From the NCBI GenBank assembly GCA_021442155.1, contig CM038217.1, positions 144,023,643-144,087,642 of the forward strand: a stretch of DNA of 64,000 nucleotides, in the 5' to 3' direction. The stretch is from Cymbidium sinense. Lineage: Eukaryota; Streptophyta; Magnoliopsida; Asparagales; Orchidaceae. Made by a program: the position numbers and the translations under genes. Positions 22,605-32,949 of this stretch are shown here, one piece after another (the first letter of the stretch is position 1; each line of letters begins with the position of its first letter). The notes beneath the pieces were generated by a model. The model had not been told where the DNA came from. It made no database searches and saw only the letters and a list, made by a program, of their open reading frames with translations.

Positions 22605-23571
22605 GGTAATGGATACACAGACCAGAAAGAAAAAAAAAATATATCGAGCTTGAAACTGGAATGGATAACTGTGCTTTTTACAAATCATCTCTGAGTATAT
22701 CGACGCAAATTTGCGAAGTTCTAATGGATTTAAGGACACTATCTACCAAAGTGTTGCTCAAAAGTTGAAGGAAAGATTTGGAATTGATATTACGGGTGAA
22801 ATGCAAAAATCAAATTCGATATCAACGTATTATATGAAATTACATTTAAGAGTTGAAGAAGAAATCTAGAGTATCATGGGATGAAAGCAAGAAAATTATT
22901 TTGATGGGTCCAGAAGAATATGCATCTCACATTTAGGTAGTGTTTCAACTCAAGCATCTTATTTTTTAAAACATTAAAATGATTAATGTAAAAGTAAGTC
23001 TTTTTGTTTATGTTGAGGCTTCTCCAAAAGATGCTATTTTCCTGAATATTCTTATCGTAAATTATACAGATTTGGAGAAGGTCAGTGGCGAACGGCATGC
23101 CAATGAAGATTGTGCTAAATCTAGAAATAGTCAGATTCTATTAGGGACTCAACAAATTAACCTAGATGATGATAATACAGATTTCTTTGATGCTGATATA
23201 GACACAATACAAGGTACGGAGTGGACATAAATGGATATGAAAGACGACTATGAGCTAATGATAAAGAGAACAACATCCTCATCTTCTAAAGGATGCCTCC
23301 CAAGAAAGAAAAGGAAAACATTTGCAGATGAATGTAGTATTCGTGAGTACATTGCTATGGTAGGTGATAGTGTGGCCAAGTAGCCAATACTATCCAATGC
23401 TCAACAAGAGCATCCGAGGAGAGAAAACTATTTGTTGAACTAATGTCTGAGTTATCTAGCATTCTAGAATTTTCTAAGGAAGAAATTGACATTATCTATG
23501 ATACGTTATCGAAGAACACAACGATGATTCACTCATTCCTCTCTAAACTAGTAGAGGCGAAGGCTCGATGA
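22605..23571 (+). pseudogene. Harbinger Myb/SANT-like DNA-binding protein gene (broken)
   Basis: On + after the transposase. The start reads MDTQTRKKKKIY near 22610, followed in shifted frames by SNGFKDTIYQSVAQKLKERF, a Myb/SANT-like domain motif. The acidic linker and KRKTFADECSIREYIAMVGD segment (about 23300-23370) follow, and the C-terminal part ends STLVEAKAR-like at 23571 (FLSKLVEAKAR). Several stops and frameshifts occur. In this superfamily the protein is required with the transposase for transposition. The C-terminal part is duplicated inversely at about 28310-28180. Confidence 0.75.
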
Positions 23572-25765
23572 ATGCGCAAGGAGCTAAACAAGTGATTTTG
23601 AGCTGGAGACTTAGGAAGAAGATTTTGTATTTTGACATTTTGTATTTTGTGGTTGTTTGTAGTGTTATTCACTCAGTTTTTCAGGATCATCTTCTCTTCT
23701 TTGCTTGCTGTTGCTCTGTTTGTTCAAGTTTAATTGTTACTAGCAAATCATCTTCTCTTTGCATTAAATTTTAAGCGCACTATTTATATCGATAGCAATT
23801 AAAAAATACACCCTATAAAATTACCTTTATTGTGTACATTTTTATTGATTTTATGAGCTTGATTGCAGGGTTCTATTTGTGTTGATATGGAGGGACTATT
23901 TTAGTTTTCTTTCCACTAAATATAGAAACTCTAAATTCCATCTTGGTAATTACTTTTCTTTTTGTTTATTTTCTAATATGTTCATGTTTATTTTCGTGAA
24001 GTTATTCCCTAATTGATGCGAATATGAAGGAGCTTTTTTTAACAGGTTTTATGTCCAATCGTGCGCATTAGGTATTTTTGTTCATAATTAATTATGCTTT
24101 CAAATTGAATTTTTGTCTATTGTATGTTTGAGTGTTTTTTTATTTTCAATTGTTATAATAATTTTCTATTAGAAATACACTAGTATATTAGTGCTGAGAA
24201 TGTTATTTTATGTAGTATTACTTTTTATCAACATTTTTCATTATAATTTCGCATGTGTCTTAAACAAGACTTACACATAGTGAGTTAGTGACAAAGGTTT
24301 TTTTTTTTTTGTGTGGCAATTTTGATGTTAGTTTCAGATGTATTTATGTTCAACATGTAAATCTTCTTTTTCCATTATGAATCTTTGAATTGGCTCAAAT
24401 TTATTTTGGATGATTCAAGTGAATGGATCTAGCCGAACTATCACTACTATGGATAGAGTTTAATTGTAAAAAAATGCATTAAAACATAACATATTATTAT
24501 TTGACAACGTGAGGTATGTGCGAAAAATAAGCGCATGACGTATTTTTTTTGAATTTTAGATTTTTTGCATATAGTGTTTGTGAAAACTGTAAGAAATTCG
24601 TAGGTAAATATCAAAAGTCATCAACATGAAATTTGTAAAGAAGTTCGTTAGCTTTACAACGATGCGTATTTCATCCAATTCGGATAAGGAATGAGTGAGA
24701 TATGTGCAAAAAATCGGAGTGGGGCATATTTTTTCTGAATTTCAGTTTTTTTGCATATGGTGTTTGCGAAAACTGTAGCTAATCCGTAGGTAATTACCAA
24801 AAGTAATTAACATGAAACTTGTAGAGAACTTAGTTAGTTTTCCAACGATGCGTATTTCATCCAATTGGGATAAGGAACGAGTAAGATATGTGCGAAATAC
24901 CGGAGTAGGGTATATTTTTTCTGAATTTTAGTTTTTTTGTATATGGTCTTTGCGAGAATTGTAGCGAATCCGTAGGTAATTACGAAAAGTGATCAACTTG
25001 AAACTTGTAGAGAAGTTCATTAGCTTTCTAACTATGCATATTTCATCCAATTCGGATAAGGAACGAGTGAGATGTGTGCAAAAAATCAGAGTAGGGCATA
25101 TTTTTTCTGAATTTTTATTTTTTTGCATATGGTGTTTGTGAGAACTGTAGCGAATCCGTAGGTAATTATCAAAAGTGATCAACATGAAACTTGTAGAGAA
25201 GTTCGTTAGCTTTCCAACGATGGATATTTCATCTAATTCGGATAAGGAACGAGTTAGATATATGAGAAAAATCAGAGCATGACATATATTTTTTTGAATT
25301 TCAGTTTTTTTACATATGGTGTTTGCGAGAACTGTAGCGAATTCATAGGTAATGACCAAAACTGATCAACGTGAATGTTGTAGAGAAGTTTGCTAGCTTT
25401 CCAACGATGCCTATTTCATGCAATTCAGATAAGGAACGAGTGAGATATGTGTGAAAAATCAGCGCAGGGTACGTTTTTTTTTTCTTCTAAATTTCAGATT
25501 TTTTGCATGTATTGGTAGTAAAAAATAATAATCTGGGAACTATAAATTTGAGATTAACTGCATTTGTTTAATTGGATGACTCAGAGATATATTGTGTACT
25601 ATTATGATTAGGTTTGATTCATTGTTTTAACCTGAAGTGCTTACCTAAATCAAATCAAATGGAACAAATCACTTTATGAAAACCTACAAATCAGAACCAA
25701 ATCAAATTGAGGCATACTGATCAGAATTATAGTTTGACTCAATTTTTGAATATGGGTGGACATAA
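23431..25765 (+). repeat. Left arm of giant inverted repeat
   Basis: The sequence from about 23431 (end of the SANT-like gene) to about 25765 is found again, reverse-complemented, at 26250-28310. Anchor words seen in both arms include gcgcaaggagctaaacaagt, gaccaaaac/ttttggt stretches, aagcgcactatttata and ttggctcaaatttattttgg. Identity looks roughly 80-90 percent by eye with indels. The arm contains about five 186-bp tandem repeats. Confidence 0.9.
24520..25520 (+). repeat. 186-bp tandem array, about 5.5 copies (left arm)
   Basis: The marker gcatatggtgtttgcgaaaac recurs near 24567, 24755, 24939, 25126 and 25312, with a decayed copy at 25506: spacing 184-194 bp. Each unit contains catgaaacttgtagagaa, ttagctttccaacgatg and tttcatccaattcggataag. 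The array generates the spurious minus-strand frame at 24928-25359. Confidence 0.92.
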
Positions 25766-26249
25766 TTTGATGTGTTTGATACTAATAAGAATAAAAAATG
25801 TTCTAATATAATATAAAATAATAATTAGAATATATTCTTAAAAATTTATAAATAGATTACAATTCTTCTTATTTAGATAGAGTAAATTTTATAAGTATAT
25901 ATTATTTTATAACTTTGCTCATAATCATGTTTTTTTAACTAAGTAGTAAATTTTTATTTATAATTTATTTATATTTTAATATATATTTAATTATTAATTT
26001 AATAATTTAATTAATGAAAAAACATCCTGTAATTATTTTACATACAACAGTATTTAGAATACATGTATTTTCTTTACATATATTCAACCAAACAAAAAAA
26101 ATATAATTTTCATGTATCTACTTTACATATAATCAAACAATTGTAAAGTATTCAGAATTTACTATATTCACTTTACGTTGCATTTCTTTTATATTGCATT
26201 CCTTTTTCAGCTAATCAAATAGCCTCTAAGGGTGGAACAAATGACGTTT

Positions 26250-28310
26250 AACTGGAAAACTGAGCCAAACTATAATTCTGATCAGTATGGCTCAATTTGA
26301 TTGGTTTTGGTTTGTAGATTTGTATAAATTGATTTGTTTCATTTGGTTTGATTTAGGTAAGTACTTTAAGTTAAAAAAAAAAGAGCAAAACCTAATCATA
26401 CTAGTTAATGTCTCTAAGTCATTCAATTAAACAAATGCAGTTAATCTCAAATTTATAGTTCACATATTATTTTTTTTCATCAATACATGCAAAAAATCTG
26501 AAATTCAGAAAAAAATGTACCATTGCGTCAATTTTTCACATATATCTCACTCGTTCCTTATTCGAATTGGAGGAAATAGCCATCGTTGGAAAGCTAACAA
26601 ACTTCTCTACAATGTTTACGTTGATCAGTTTTGGTAATTACTTACGGATTCGCTATAGTTCTCGCAAACACCATATGCAAAAAAATTAAAATTAAAAAAA
26701 AATGTCTTGCTTCGATTTTTCGCACATATCTCACTCGTTCCTTATCCGAATTGGATGAAATACGCATTGTTGGAAATCTAACAAACTTCTCTACAAGTTT
26801 CATGTTGATTACTTTTGGTAATTACCTTCGGATTCACTACATTTCTCGCAAACACCTTATGCAAAAAAAACTGAAATTCAGAAAAAATACGCTCTGCTCC
26901 AGTTTTTCGCACATATCTCACTTGTTCCTTATCCGAATTGGATGAAATATACATCATTGAAAAGCTAACGAACTTCTCTACAAGTTTCATGTTGAATATT
27001 TTTCGTAATTACGTACGGATTCGATATAGTTCTCGCAAACACTATATGCAAAAAAATTGAAATTCAAAAAAAATATGTCATGCTCCGGATTTTCGCACAT
27101 ATCTCACTCGTTCCTTATTCGAATTGGATGAAATATGCATCGTTGGAAAGCTAACGAACTTCTCCATAAGTTTCATGTTGATCACTTTTGGTAATTACTT
27201 ACGAATTCGCTAAAGTTCTCGCAAACACCATATGCAAAAAAACTAAAATTCAGAAAAAATATGCCATGCTCCTGTTTTTCGTACATATCTCACTCATTCC
27301 TTATCCGAATTGGATGAAATATGTATCGTTGGAAAGCTAACAAATTTTTCTACAAGTTTCATGTTGATCACTTTTGGTAATTACCTACGGATTCTTTACA
27401 GTTCTCGCAAACACTATATGCAAAAAAATTGAAATTCAGAAAAAATATGTCATGCTCCTATTTTTCGCACATACCTCACTCGTTTCTTATCCGAAATAAA
27501 TGGAATATGTTATGTTGCAAAGCTAATGCATTTTTTTACAATTAAATTCTATCCATAGTAGTGATAGCTAGATTAGATCCATTCACTTGAATCATCCAAA
27601 ATAAATTTGAGCCAATTCAAGGATTCATAATGGAAAAACAAGATTTACATGTTGATTTAATTCTAACATATATAAGCATCAATAAAGCAAAAAAAATTTT
27701 TGTAAAACATACCATGCATAATATAATTAAACTGTTTCTGTAAGCATATTTGAAAAATATTACTCATAGCTCCTTCACATCATAGAAGTTTCATGAAAAT
27801 AAACCTCCTTAAAAATGGTAAAGAAGATGAAATATAGAATTTTCATATTTAGTGGAAAGAAATCTAAAGTAGTCCCTCATATATAGAAATAACCACATCA
27901 AGCTCATAAAATCAGAAAATGTATACAATAAAGGTAATTTTTTAAGGTGTATTTTTTATCGCTATCAGTATAAATAGTGCGCTTAGAATTTAATGCAAAG
28001 AGAAGATGATTTGCTAGTAACAACTAAACATGAACAAATATAGTAATATCAAACAAAGAAGAGAAGATGATCCTGAAAAGTCATGAGTGAACAACTATTA
28101 TAAACAACCACAAAATACAAAATCTTCTTCCTGGGTCTCCAGCTCAAAATCACTTGTTTAGCTCCTTGCGCATCCATCAAGGCATCACCTCTGCTGGTTT
28201 AGAGAGGAATAAATGAATCATCGTTGTGTTCTTTGATAACGTATTATAGATAATGTTAATTTCTTTCTCAAAAAATCTTGGAATGCTAGTTAACTCAGAT
28301 ATACTTGAGA
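26250..28310 (-). repeat. Right arm of giant inverted repeat
   Basis: Reverse complement of the left arm, read from 28310 back to 26250. It repeats the end of the SANT-like gene (about 28310-28180 reversed), the downstream noncoding part and the tandem array, ending near the segment with ccaaactataattctgatcagt. The spacer of about 480 bp between the arms (25765-26250) is AT-rich. A transcript across it would fold into a hairpin over 2 kb long. Confidence 0.9.
26470..27520 (-). repeat. 186-bp tandem array, about 5.5 copies (right arm)
   Basis: Mirror image of the left array. The marker caccatatgcaaaaaaa (or close variants) recurs near 26487, 26670, 26852, 27037, 27222 and 27408, spacing about 183-186 bp. 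Units hold ctcactcgttccttatccg and catcgttggaaagctaac. Confidence 0.92.
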
Positions 28311-29376
28311 AACTTTCTTATAATCATGAACCAAAGTGAAATTTCTCTTGATTGCACAAATCAATCTAATATATATGAATGAAGGAATGAGGATGATGGT
28401 GGAATTGAACTCCTCATTTTCTCTATTTATAATAGGAGGAAGGAATCTTCTACATGGCCCACCATAATAATGGGCAAACACAAGACAAAAAGGGGGTCAT
28501 TTTATACGATGCTTGAATAGATATATCACGCAGAAATTCCAATGCACACACTTCAAGGCAGCTACAATTTCAAATTCAAGTGTATTATATCAAAATATGT
28601 TAGATACATTATATTGGTATGTGTGCAAATAATATTAAATTATGCCGTTAGTTTCAAAATATCGAAAACTATCGAATGATCGTCTCAATTCGAGAGTGCC
28701 TGCAAATGTTGAATGATAGGAAGGCGGTATGAGCTGAAATATCTGATGTCACCAAAATCAACCCAAATGACCTCCGATCGACGAATAGATTTTGCCAACG
28801 CATTTATAATGTCAAAATTGGTCAGAATATAAATATTACACTGACGATGATCGTCGATCAGTATCGAGTTAATAAATCGTCCCGATATGAGAATTGATTG
28901 GTTAGCTTGAAATGTTGAAATATATCAAGTAAGATCATTCACACTCAATTCGGACGAGTCTGCATGAATGTCGAGTGGTCGAAAGCGACGACGCGCATTT
29001 TGAGTTGAAATTGACTCAATTTGGCCGACCAAAAAATGAGCATGATCTGAAATAGTATTACATTGAACATCGAATAACTTTAAATTGATGTATATATTGA
29101 CTATGTGATTTTATCGACATGAAACTGACATTAAAACTGATTGTGTATTTAAAAAATTAATAAAAAACCCTAATCTAATCTTAATGCCCTAAATTCTCCT
29201 AACCGGTCCAGCCCGCTCTCCCTCACGCAGCAAACCGAAGCCTCCTCCCTCAACTACTCCCGCTTCGATTCTCTCCAACCGCTCCTGCTCTTCATCTCTA
29301 CCAAAACTGCACAGCAACCACAAGGAAGGGGAGCCTTCCTCATCTCGTCCGATAAAAAAAAATCGCAAGAAACTAT

Positions 29377-30000
29377 GTGCAAATATACCGCAAATTTTAT
29401 ACAGAGAAGGAAAAGTCTAATGGTGTTGTAGCGATTCATGTTGTGAAACCAGCTTCCCAGCCCTATGTTTCATTGGAAAATTTGCTCTCGGGGCTGGGCT
29501 ATGAAGGTGTTGGTAGCCTGCTAGGTATGATGCACACTGCTGGTACAATCTCGGATGCACTGCCTCCTCTAAGATCGTATCTATTATCATCATTTATGAA
29601 ACTTCATGTTAAAGGTTCTACCCTAACTGATGCTGCAAGGTCTTTGTCCAAGCATACTCACAGGAGTAGTGAAGGATGGTGGGGCAGCTTTCATGGAGGC
29701 TCTTTCTTTTCCTGCATTTTCTTCTCACCTGAAGCAGCATCAGCTTATATGGATGCAGCCAATAGTTATAAGAAAATTTCAGATCAAGAAGCCACACAAT
29801 GTCTAAACCAGGCTGTCAATCTTTTCTTGGATATTGGTAGGCTTAACATGGCTGCAAGATATTACAAGGGACTTGGTGAGATATACGAGCAGGAGCAGGA
29901 CTTGGAGAAAGCTATAGATTACCTTGACCGAACAGCTGATCTTTTTCAGAGTGAGGAGGTGACGACTTCTGCCAACCAGTGCAAAGAGAAAGTTGCTTAA
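29377..30000 (+). pseudogene. Chimeric frame: unknown plant protein fragment fused to alpha-SNAP fragment
   Basis: A 207-codon frame opens at a GTG, not an ATG, so it has no natural start. Residues about 10-105 include YVSLENLLSGLGYEGVGSLL, MMHTAGTISDALPPLRSYLL and ARSLSKHTHRSSEGWWGSF; I believe these belong to a conserved plant protein of unknown role but cannot name it. After a short filler (FSCIFF) residues about 120-207 match the TPR-like repeats of alpha-SNAP, the adaptor that recruits NSF ATPase to SNARE complexes: DAANSYKKISDQEATQCLNQ, IGRLNMAARYY, FQSEEVTTSANQCK. The frame ends at a TAA where alpha-SNAP has a Gln. No intron interrupts either part. It sits inside LTR copy A. Confidence 0.75.
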
Positions 30001-30094
30001 TTTGCTGCTCAGTTGAATAGTATCCAAGAGCAATTGAGATTTTTGAAGCCATAGCAAGGCACTCGATCAATAACAGTCTTCTGAAGTAGTGTCA
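30001..30094 (+). pseudogene. Continuation of alpha-SNAP fragment (frameshifted)
   Basis: Past the stop at 29998-30000 the alpha-SNAP match goes on: FAAQL, then after a 1-base loss AIEIFEAIARHSINNSLLK (about 30030-30086), then a 2-base loss and a trace of GVK to about 30094. Beyond that the sequence turns into the LTR tandem-repeat zone. This covers the middle third of alpha-SNAP; neither protein end is present. Confidence 0.75.
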
Positions 30095-30124
30095 AGGAAA
30101 TTTTCCTTTGCCAAAATTTAAAAT

Positions 30125-30775
30125 TTTTCTTTGTCGAAATCTGAAGTTCTACTTTGCTGAAATTTGCAATCTCCCCCAAACAGCCTCTCTTTCTTCCCTT
30201 GCAAATGACGGAAACTGAGAAGCAACATCATGAGGCGGGTTCTTCTCTAAGTTTTCGGTATTTTCACTACTCCTGCAACCAAACAACCTCTCTTTCTTGC
30301 CTTGCAAATGACGGAAATTGAGAAGCAGCACCGTGATGAGGCGGGTTCTTCTCTAGATTTCCGACATTTTCACTACCCCTGCAGTCAAACAACCCCTCTT
30401 TTTTCCCTTGTAAATGATGGAAACCGAGAAGCAATACTATTATGAGACAGGTTCTTCTCTAGATTTCTCACATTTTCACTACCCCTGCAGCCAAACAACC
30501 CTTCTTTCTTTCCTTACAAACGACGGAAACAGAGAAGCAACACCGTTATGAGGCGGGTTCTTCTCTAGGTTTCCGTAGTTTTCACTACCCCTGCAAATGA
30601 CCCATCTTTCTTCCCTTGCAAATGACGGAAACTGAGAAGTAACACCATCATGAGGCGGGTTCTTCTCTTTGTTTTCGGCGTCTCCCATTTTCGTCCCCTT
30701 TTTGACCTTTCTCTTTGCCACAACCAGAGAGAAATACCGTCATGAGGCGGGTTCCCCTCTTGGTTTCCGGCATAT
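30125..30775 (+). repeat. 106-bp tandem repeat, about six copies
   Basis: The word gaggcgggttcttctct (or close) occurs at 30232, 30338, 30444, 30550, 30652 and 30744, spacing 106, 106, 106, 102 and 92. Units contain ttgcaaatgacggaaactga and cactacccctgca. It lies right after the captured gene fragments. Confidence 0.92.
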
Positions 30776-30839
30776 CCAACCTCGTTTCCTTGTCAATCAT
30801 TTGTGCGTGAAAGAACGAGTCGAAACATGTGATCGATCA

Positions 30840-31240
30840 ATGTGAATGGATATATACATGCTTGTGTTTCTTTCAAGTTTGAAAGGCCTCATTGTGCTCG
30901 TGAGCACGACGAGATGAAAATCATTTGTGGTGTCACAAGACCGACTATTATGCTCATGAGGCGTCTGGAGTAACATCCGTTAGATGTCGTCCCCATAGAC
31001 GAAATATTGCCGAAATTTTATTTAATTTCTAGACTTAGAAAAAAAAAGAAATGAATACACATGCATTGTATTTCTTTTTGTAGGTTTCAAGACCCCGTTA
31101 ATGCCTATTAGGACGTAGTGGGTGTGAAAGGCAGTGTGGTGTCATGAGACATCGCTCATTACACTCATGAGGCAGAAAGCCAAAATATCTTTCGATCGGG
31201 GATGGCGTTAGGGGCCAAAATAATGTCAAATCTTTTTGAC
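30840..31240 (+). repeat. Two diverged copies of an LTR module
   Basis: Two related blocks (about 30870-31030 and 31080-31230) share 'tttgaaaggcc/ttcaagacccc', 'gtgtcacaagac/gtgtcatgagac' and 'ctcatgaggc' words, and both match 7775-7930. They contain GTGTC...GAC inverted words like those in the LTR at 59640-60790. Confidence 0.6.
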
Positions 31241-32753
31241 TTAGAAAAAATGAAAAATAAAAGAATTAACTTAAGAATGTCAAGCAATGAAATCTAAAAC
31301 TAAAATTCAAATTAAAAACTCCAAACAATAAAAAAAAGGAGGGAAAATAACATACAACAAACACAAAAGTAAAACAAGAAAAAAAAGAGGAGAAATCAAC
31401 TTAAATATTTTACCCTATTGATTCACAGAAGTAAATTTGAGGGGTGAATCTTCTTTTAAAAATAACAAATTAAATTGTCTTTTGGATCTATAGCTTAAAA
31501 ATATGTAGATCTTGTATGCGAGGAAGGTGATATTAAATCAAAATCTACAAAAATAGCTTTCTTTGATCAAAATTAAGAATTTCATTCTAATTATGATTTT
31601 CAAAATCAATGAAATCACTAATTGTGAAATTATCTAGTATAAATACACGTATTGCTCGTAGAGATTTAAAGTGTAAATTTTAATTTCTGAAAAGACTGCG
31701 CAGGTTAAATTGATCAATCAAATATTAATTTGAAAAATTTAATAAGATATTAGATCAATTTACAACGTCTTCACGAATTCATGACTTGAGCGACATAAGA
31801 AGTTAGTTAAGGCATTCTCAAATACACCGATCGAACCTTATCGAATGCTTAAATTCGAGTGTTTGAGGATGTTGTGCGGGTTGCTACCCGATTTAGTCTT
31901 AGGACTGGGTCCAGGTTAACAAAACTTTAAAATCTATTATAAAAAATTTCAACTCAGTAGAATATCTGAGAAACTGATTTTGTCAAGTGATAGTAAATTT
32001 AATCCTCTATTAGAAGCTAAACAGAGTTGATAGGATCTAAAGCTCTTAAACATATTCAAATTAATCAATTGTTCTAATCAAATTAAGTAGCAATCTGAAA
32101 CTGGTTAAATAAAATTTTATCATTAAAAGCTTAAATCAAAACTTAATCTATCCACCTTCCACAATTGTTTGTCGGGGGTGACAAATTAAGAAAATTCTAG
32201 CTCACAAAGGAGCCAATGTCAAATCAAGTGTTTTATGTTCACTTTCAATCAATCTCTTGAGGTGGGTGACATGTGTCCATTTGCGTGGCTGGTAGAAGAA
32301 GATGAAGCAGTTATGAGAGTCCTCGATTGGGTGGTTTGGTCAATCGGACTCCATTATATTATGATCGGCAGTAATCAGATGCTCCCACTGCCTTTGAGTT
32401 GTGAATCATAGGGTATACTGATGACAAACAACTCTCTGTTCTAAGGTAGATTTAAGATTGTCTCGACAAACCTCATCCCAGCTGAGGATTTCTTGGGCGA
32501 ATCGATGTGTTATTGATAAGGATCCCGGTCGGTTGTTTATCTCTTACATTGGTAGGAAGCGCAGGGATGATCTGCAACCAAGATCTAGATCAGACATGTC
32601 ATCATTCCCAACCATCCGGTTTAAGCTGAAATGATGAACTTCATAATCTAAATTCTAAACCTCCTTATGCTGCTACTATACGTTATGTCTTTAGCGATCT
32701 AATGACTAGTCTTAATCGAAAGTTCTCTCTCAATTATTGAGAGGGGTAATTAA

Positions 32754-32775
32754 CTATAGGGGTTTGCGCCTATAG
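32754..32775 (+). other. Conserved LTR hairpin, copy A
   Basis: CTATAGG (32754-32760) pairs with CCTATAG (32769-32775) around an 8-base loop. The same structure occurs at 36427-36448 and 63319-63338, about 170-190 bp before the LTR end. One pair (G-C in A) is A-T in copy B, a compensatory change. Confidence 0.65.
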
Positions 32776-32949
32776 AAAACCTGGAACCAGATCTAAAGTC
32801 CTTGCAAAATGAGGGCAAAATCTCTGAGTAGTGTCTTATCTACTATTCAATCTGCCTTCTGAAAATTACATCGACACTAAAATCACATTCTCTTCAAATT
32901 CAATATTTGCCGATAAGTCGGTGGCGAATTTTCAGAGCCCACAATCATC

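Larger units (their letters stand above)
18899..26229 (+). mobile_element. Decayed PIF/Harbinger DNA transposon
   Basis: It holds the two genes expected of this superfamily, a HARBI1-like transposase (20945-22140) and a Myb/SANT-like gene (22605-23571), both on +. Candidate ends are TTA-GGGGCTGTTTG at 18899-18912 and CAAATAGCCTC-TAA at 26216-26229; reversed, the right end reads GAGGCTATTTG, an imperfect inverted repeat of the left. Both ends are flanked by similar repeated motifs (tgtttggttagatta...gtaaag). The 3-bp flanks read TTA and TAA, not an exact duplication, so the right end is provisional. Confidence 0.65.
28440..32947 (+). mobile_element. Long LTR, copy A (Tat-like family), with inserted gene fragments
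   Basis: Matches the LTR at 57930-63490 in layout and in several segments: a leading part rich in cgatcg/gaccgacc words (28640-29050), the phrase aaccctaatctaatcttaatgccctaaattctccta (in part), a pyrimidine-rich leader (29200-29350), a tandem-repeat zone, then the 'cccgatttagtcttaggactg...gttaacaaaac' block (about 31885-31925) and the conserved end zone with ggtaattaactatagggg (32744-32761). It ends at cagagcccaca (about 32937-32947). No primer binding site follows, so it is a solo LTR, a 3' LTR, or a broken 5' LTR. The left edge is approximate. Confidence 0.6.

Noticed and set aside
24928..25359. 143-codon minus-strand frame with internal repeats, and its mirror at 26631-26945
   Set aside because: Direct translation of the 186-bp tandem array; only a few units are open and none has a domain.
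24520..27520. Possible CRISPR-like regular array
   Set aside because: The units are contiguous 186-bp tandem repeats without spacers, in a plant nuclear context.
29735..30094. Working alpha-SNAP or gamma-SNAP gene
   Set aside because: Only the middle third of alpha-SNAP is present, with a stop replacing a Gln and two small frame losses; gamma-SNAP motifs do not match.
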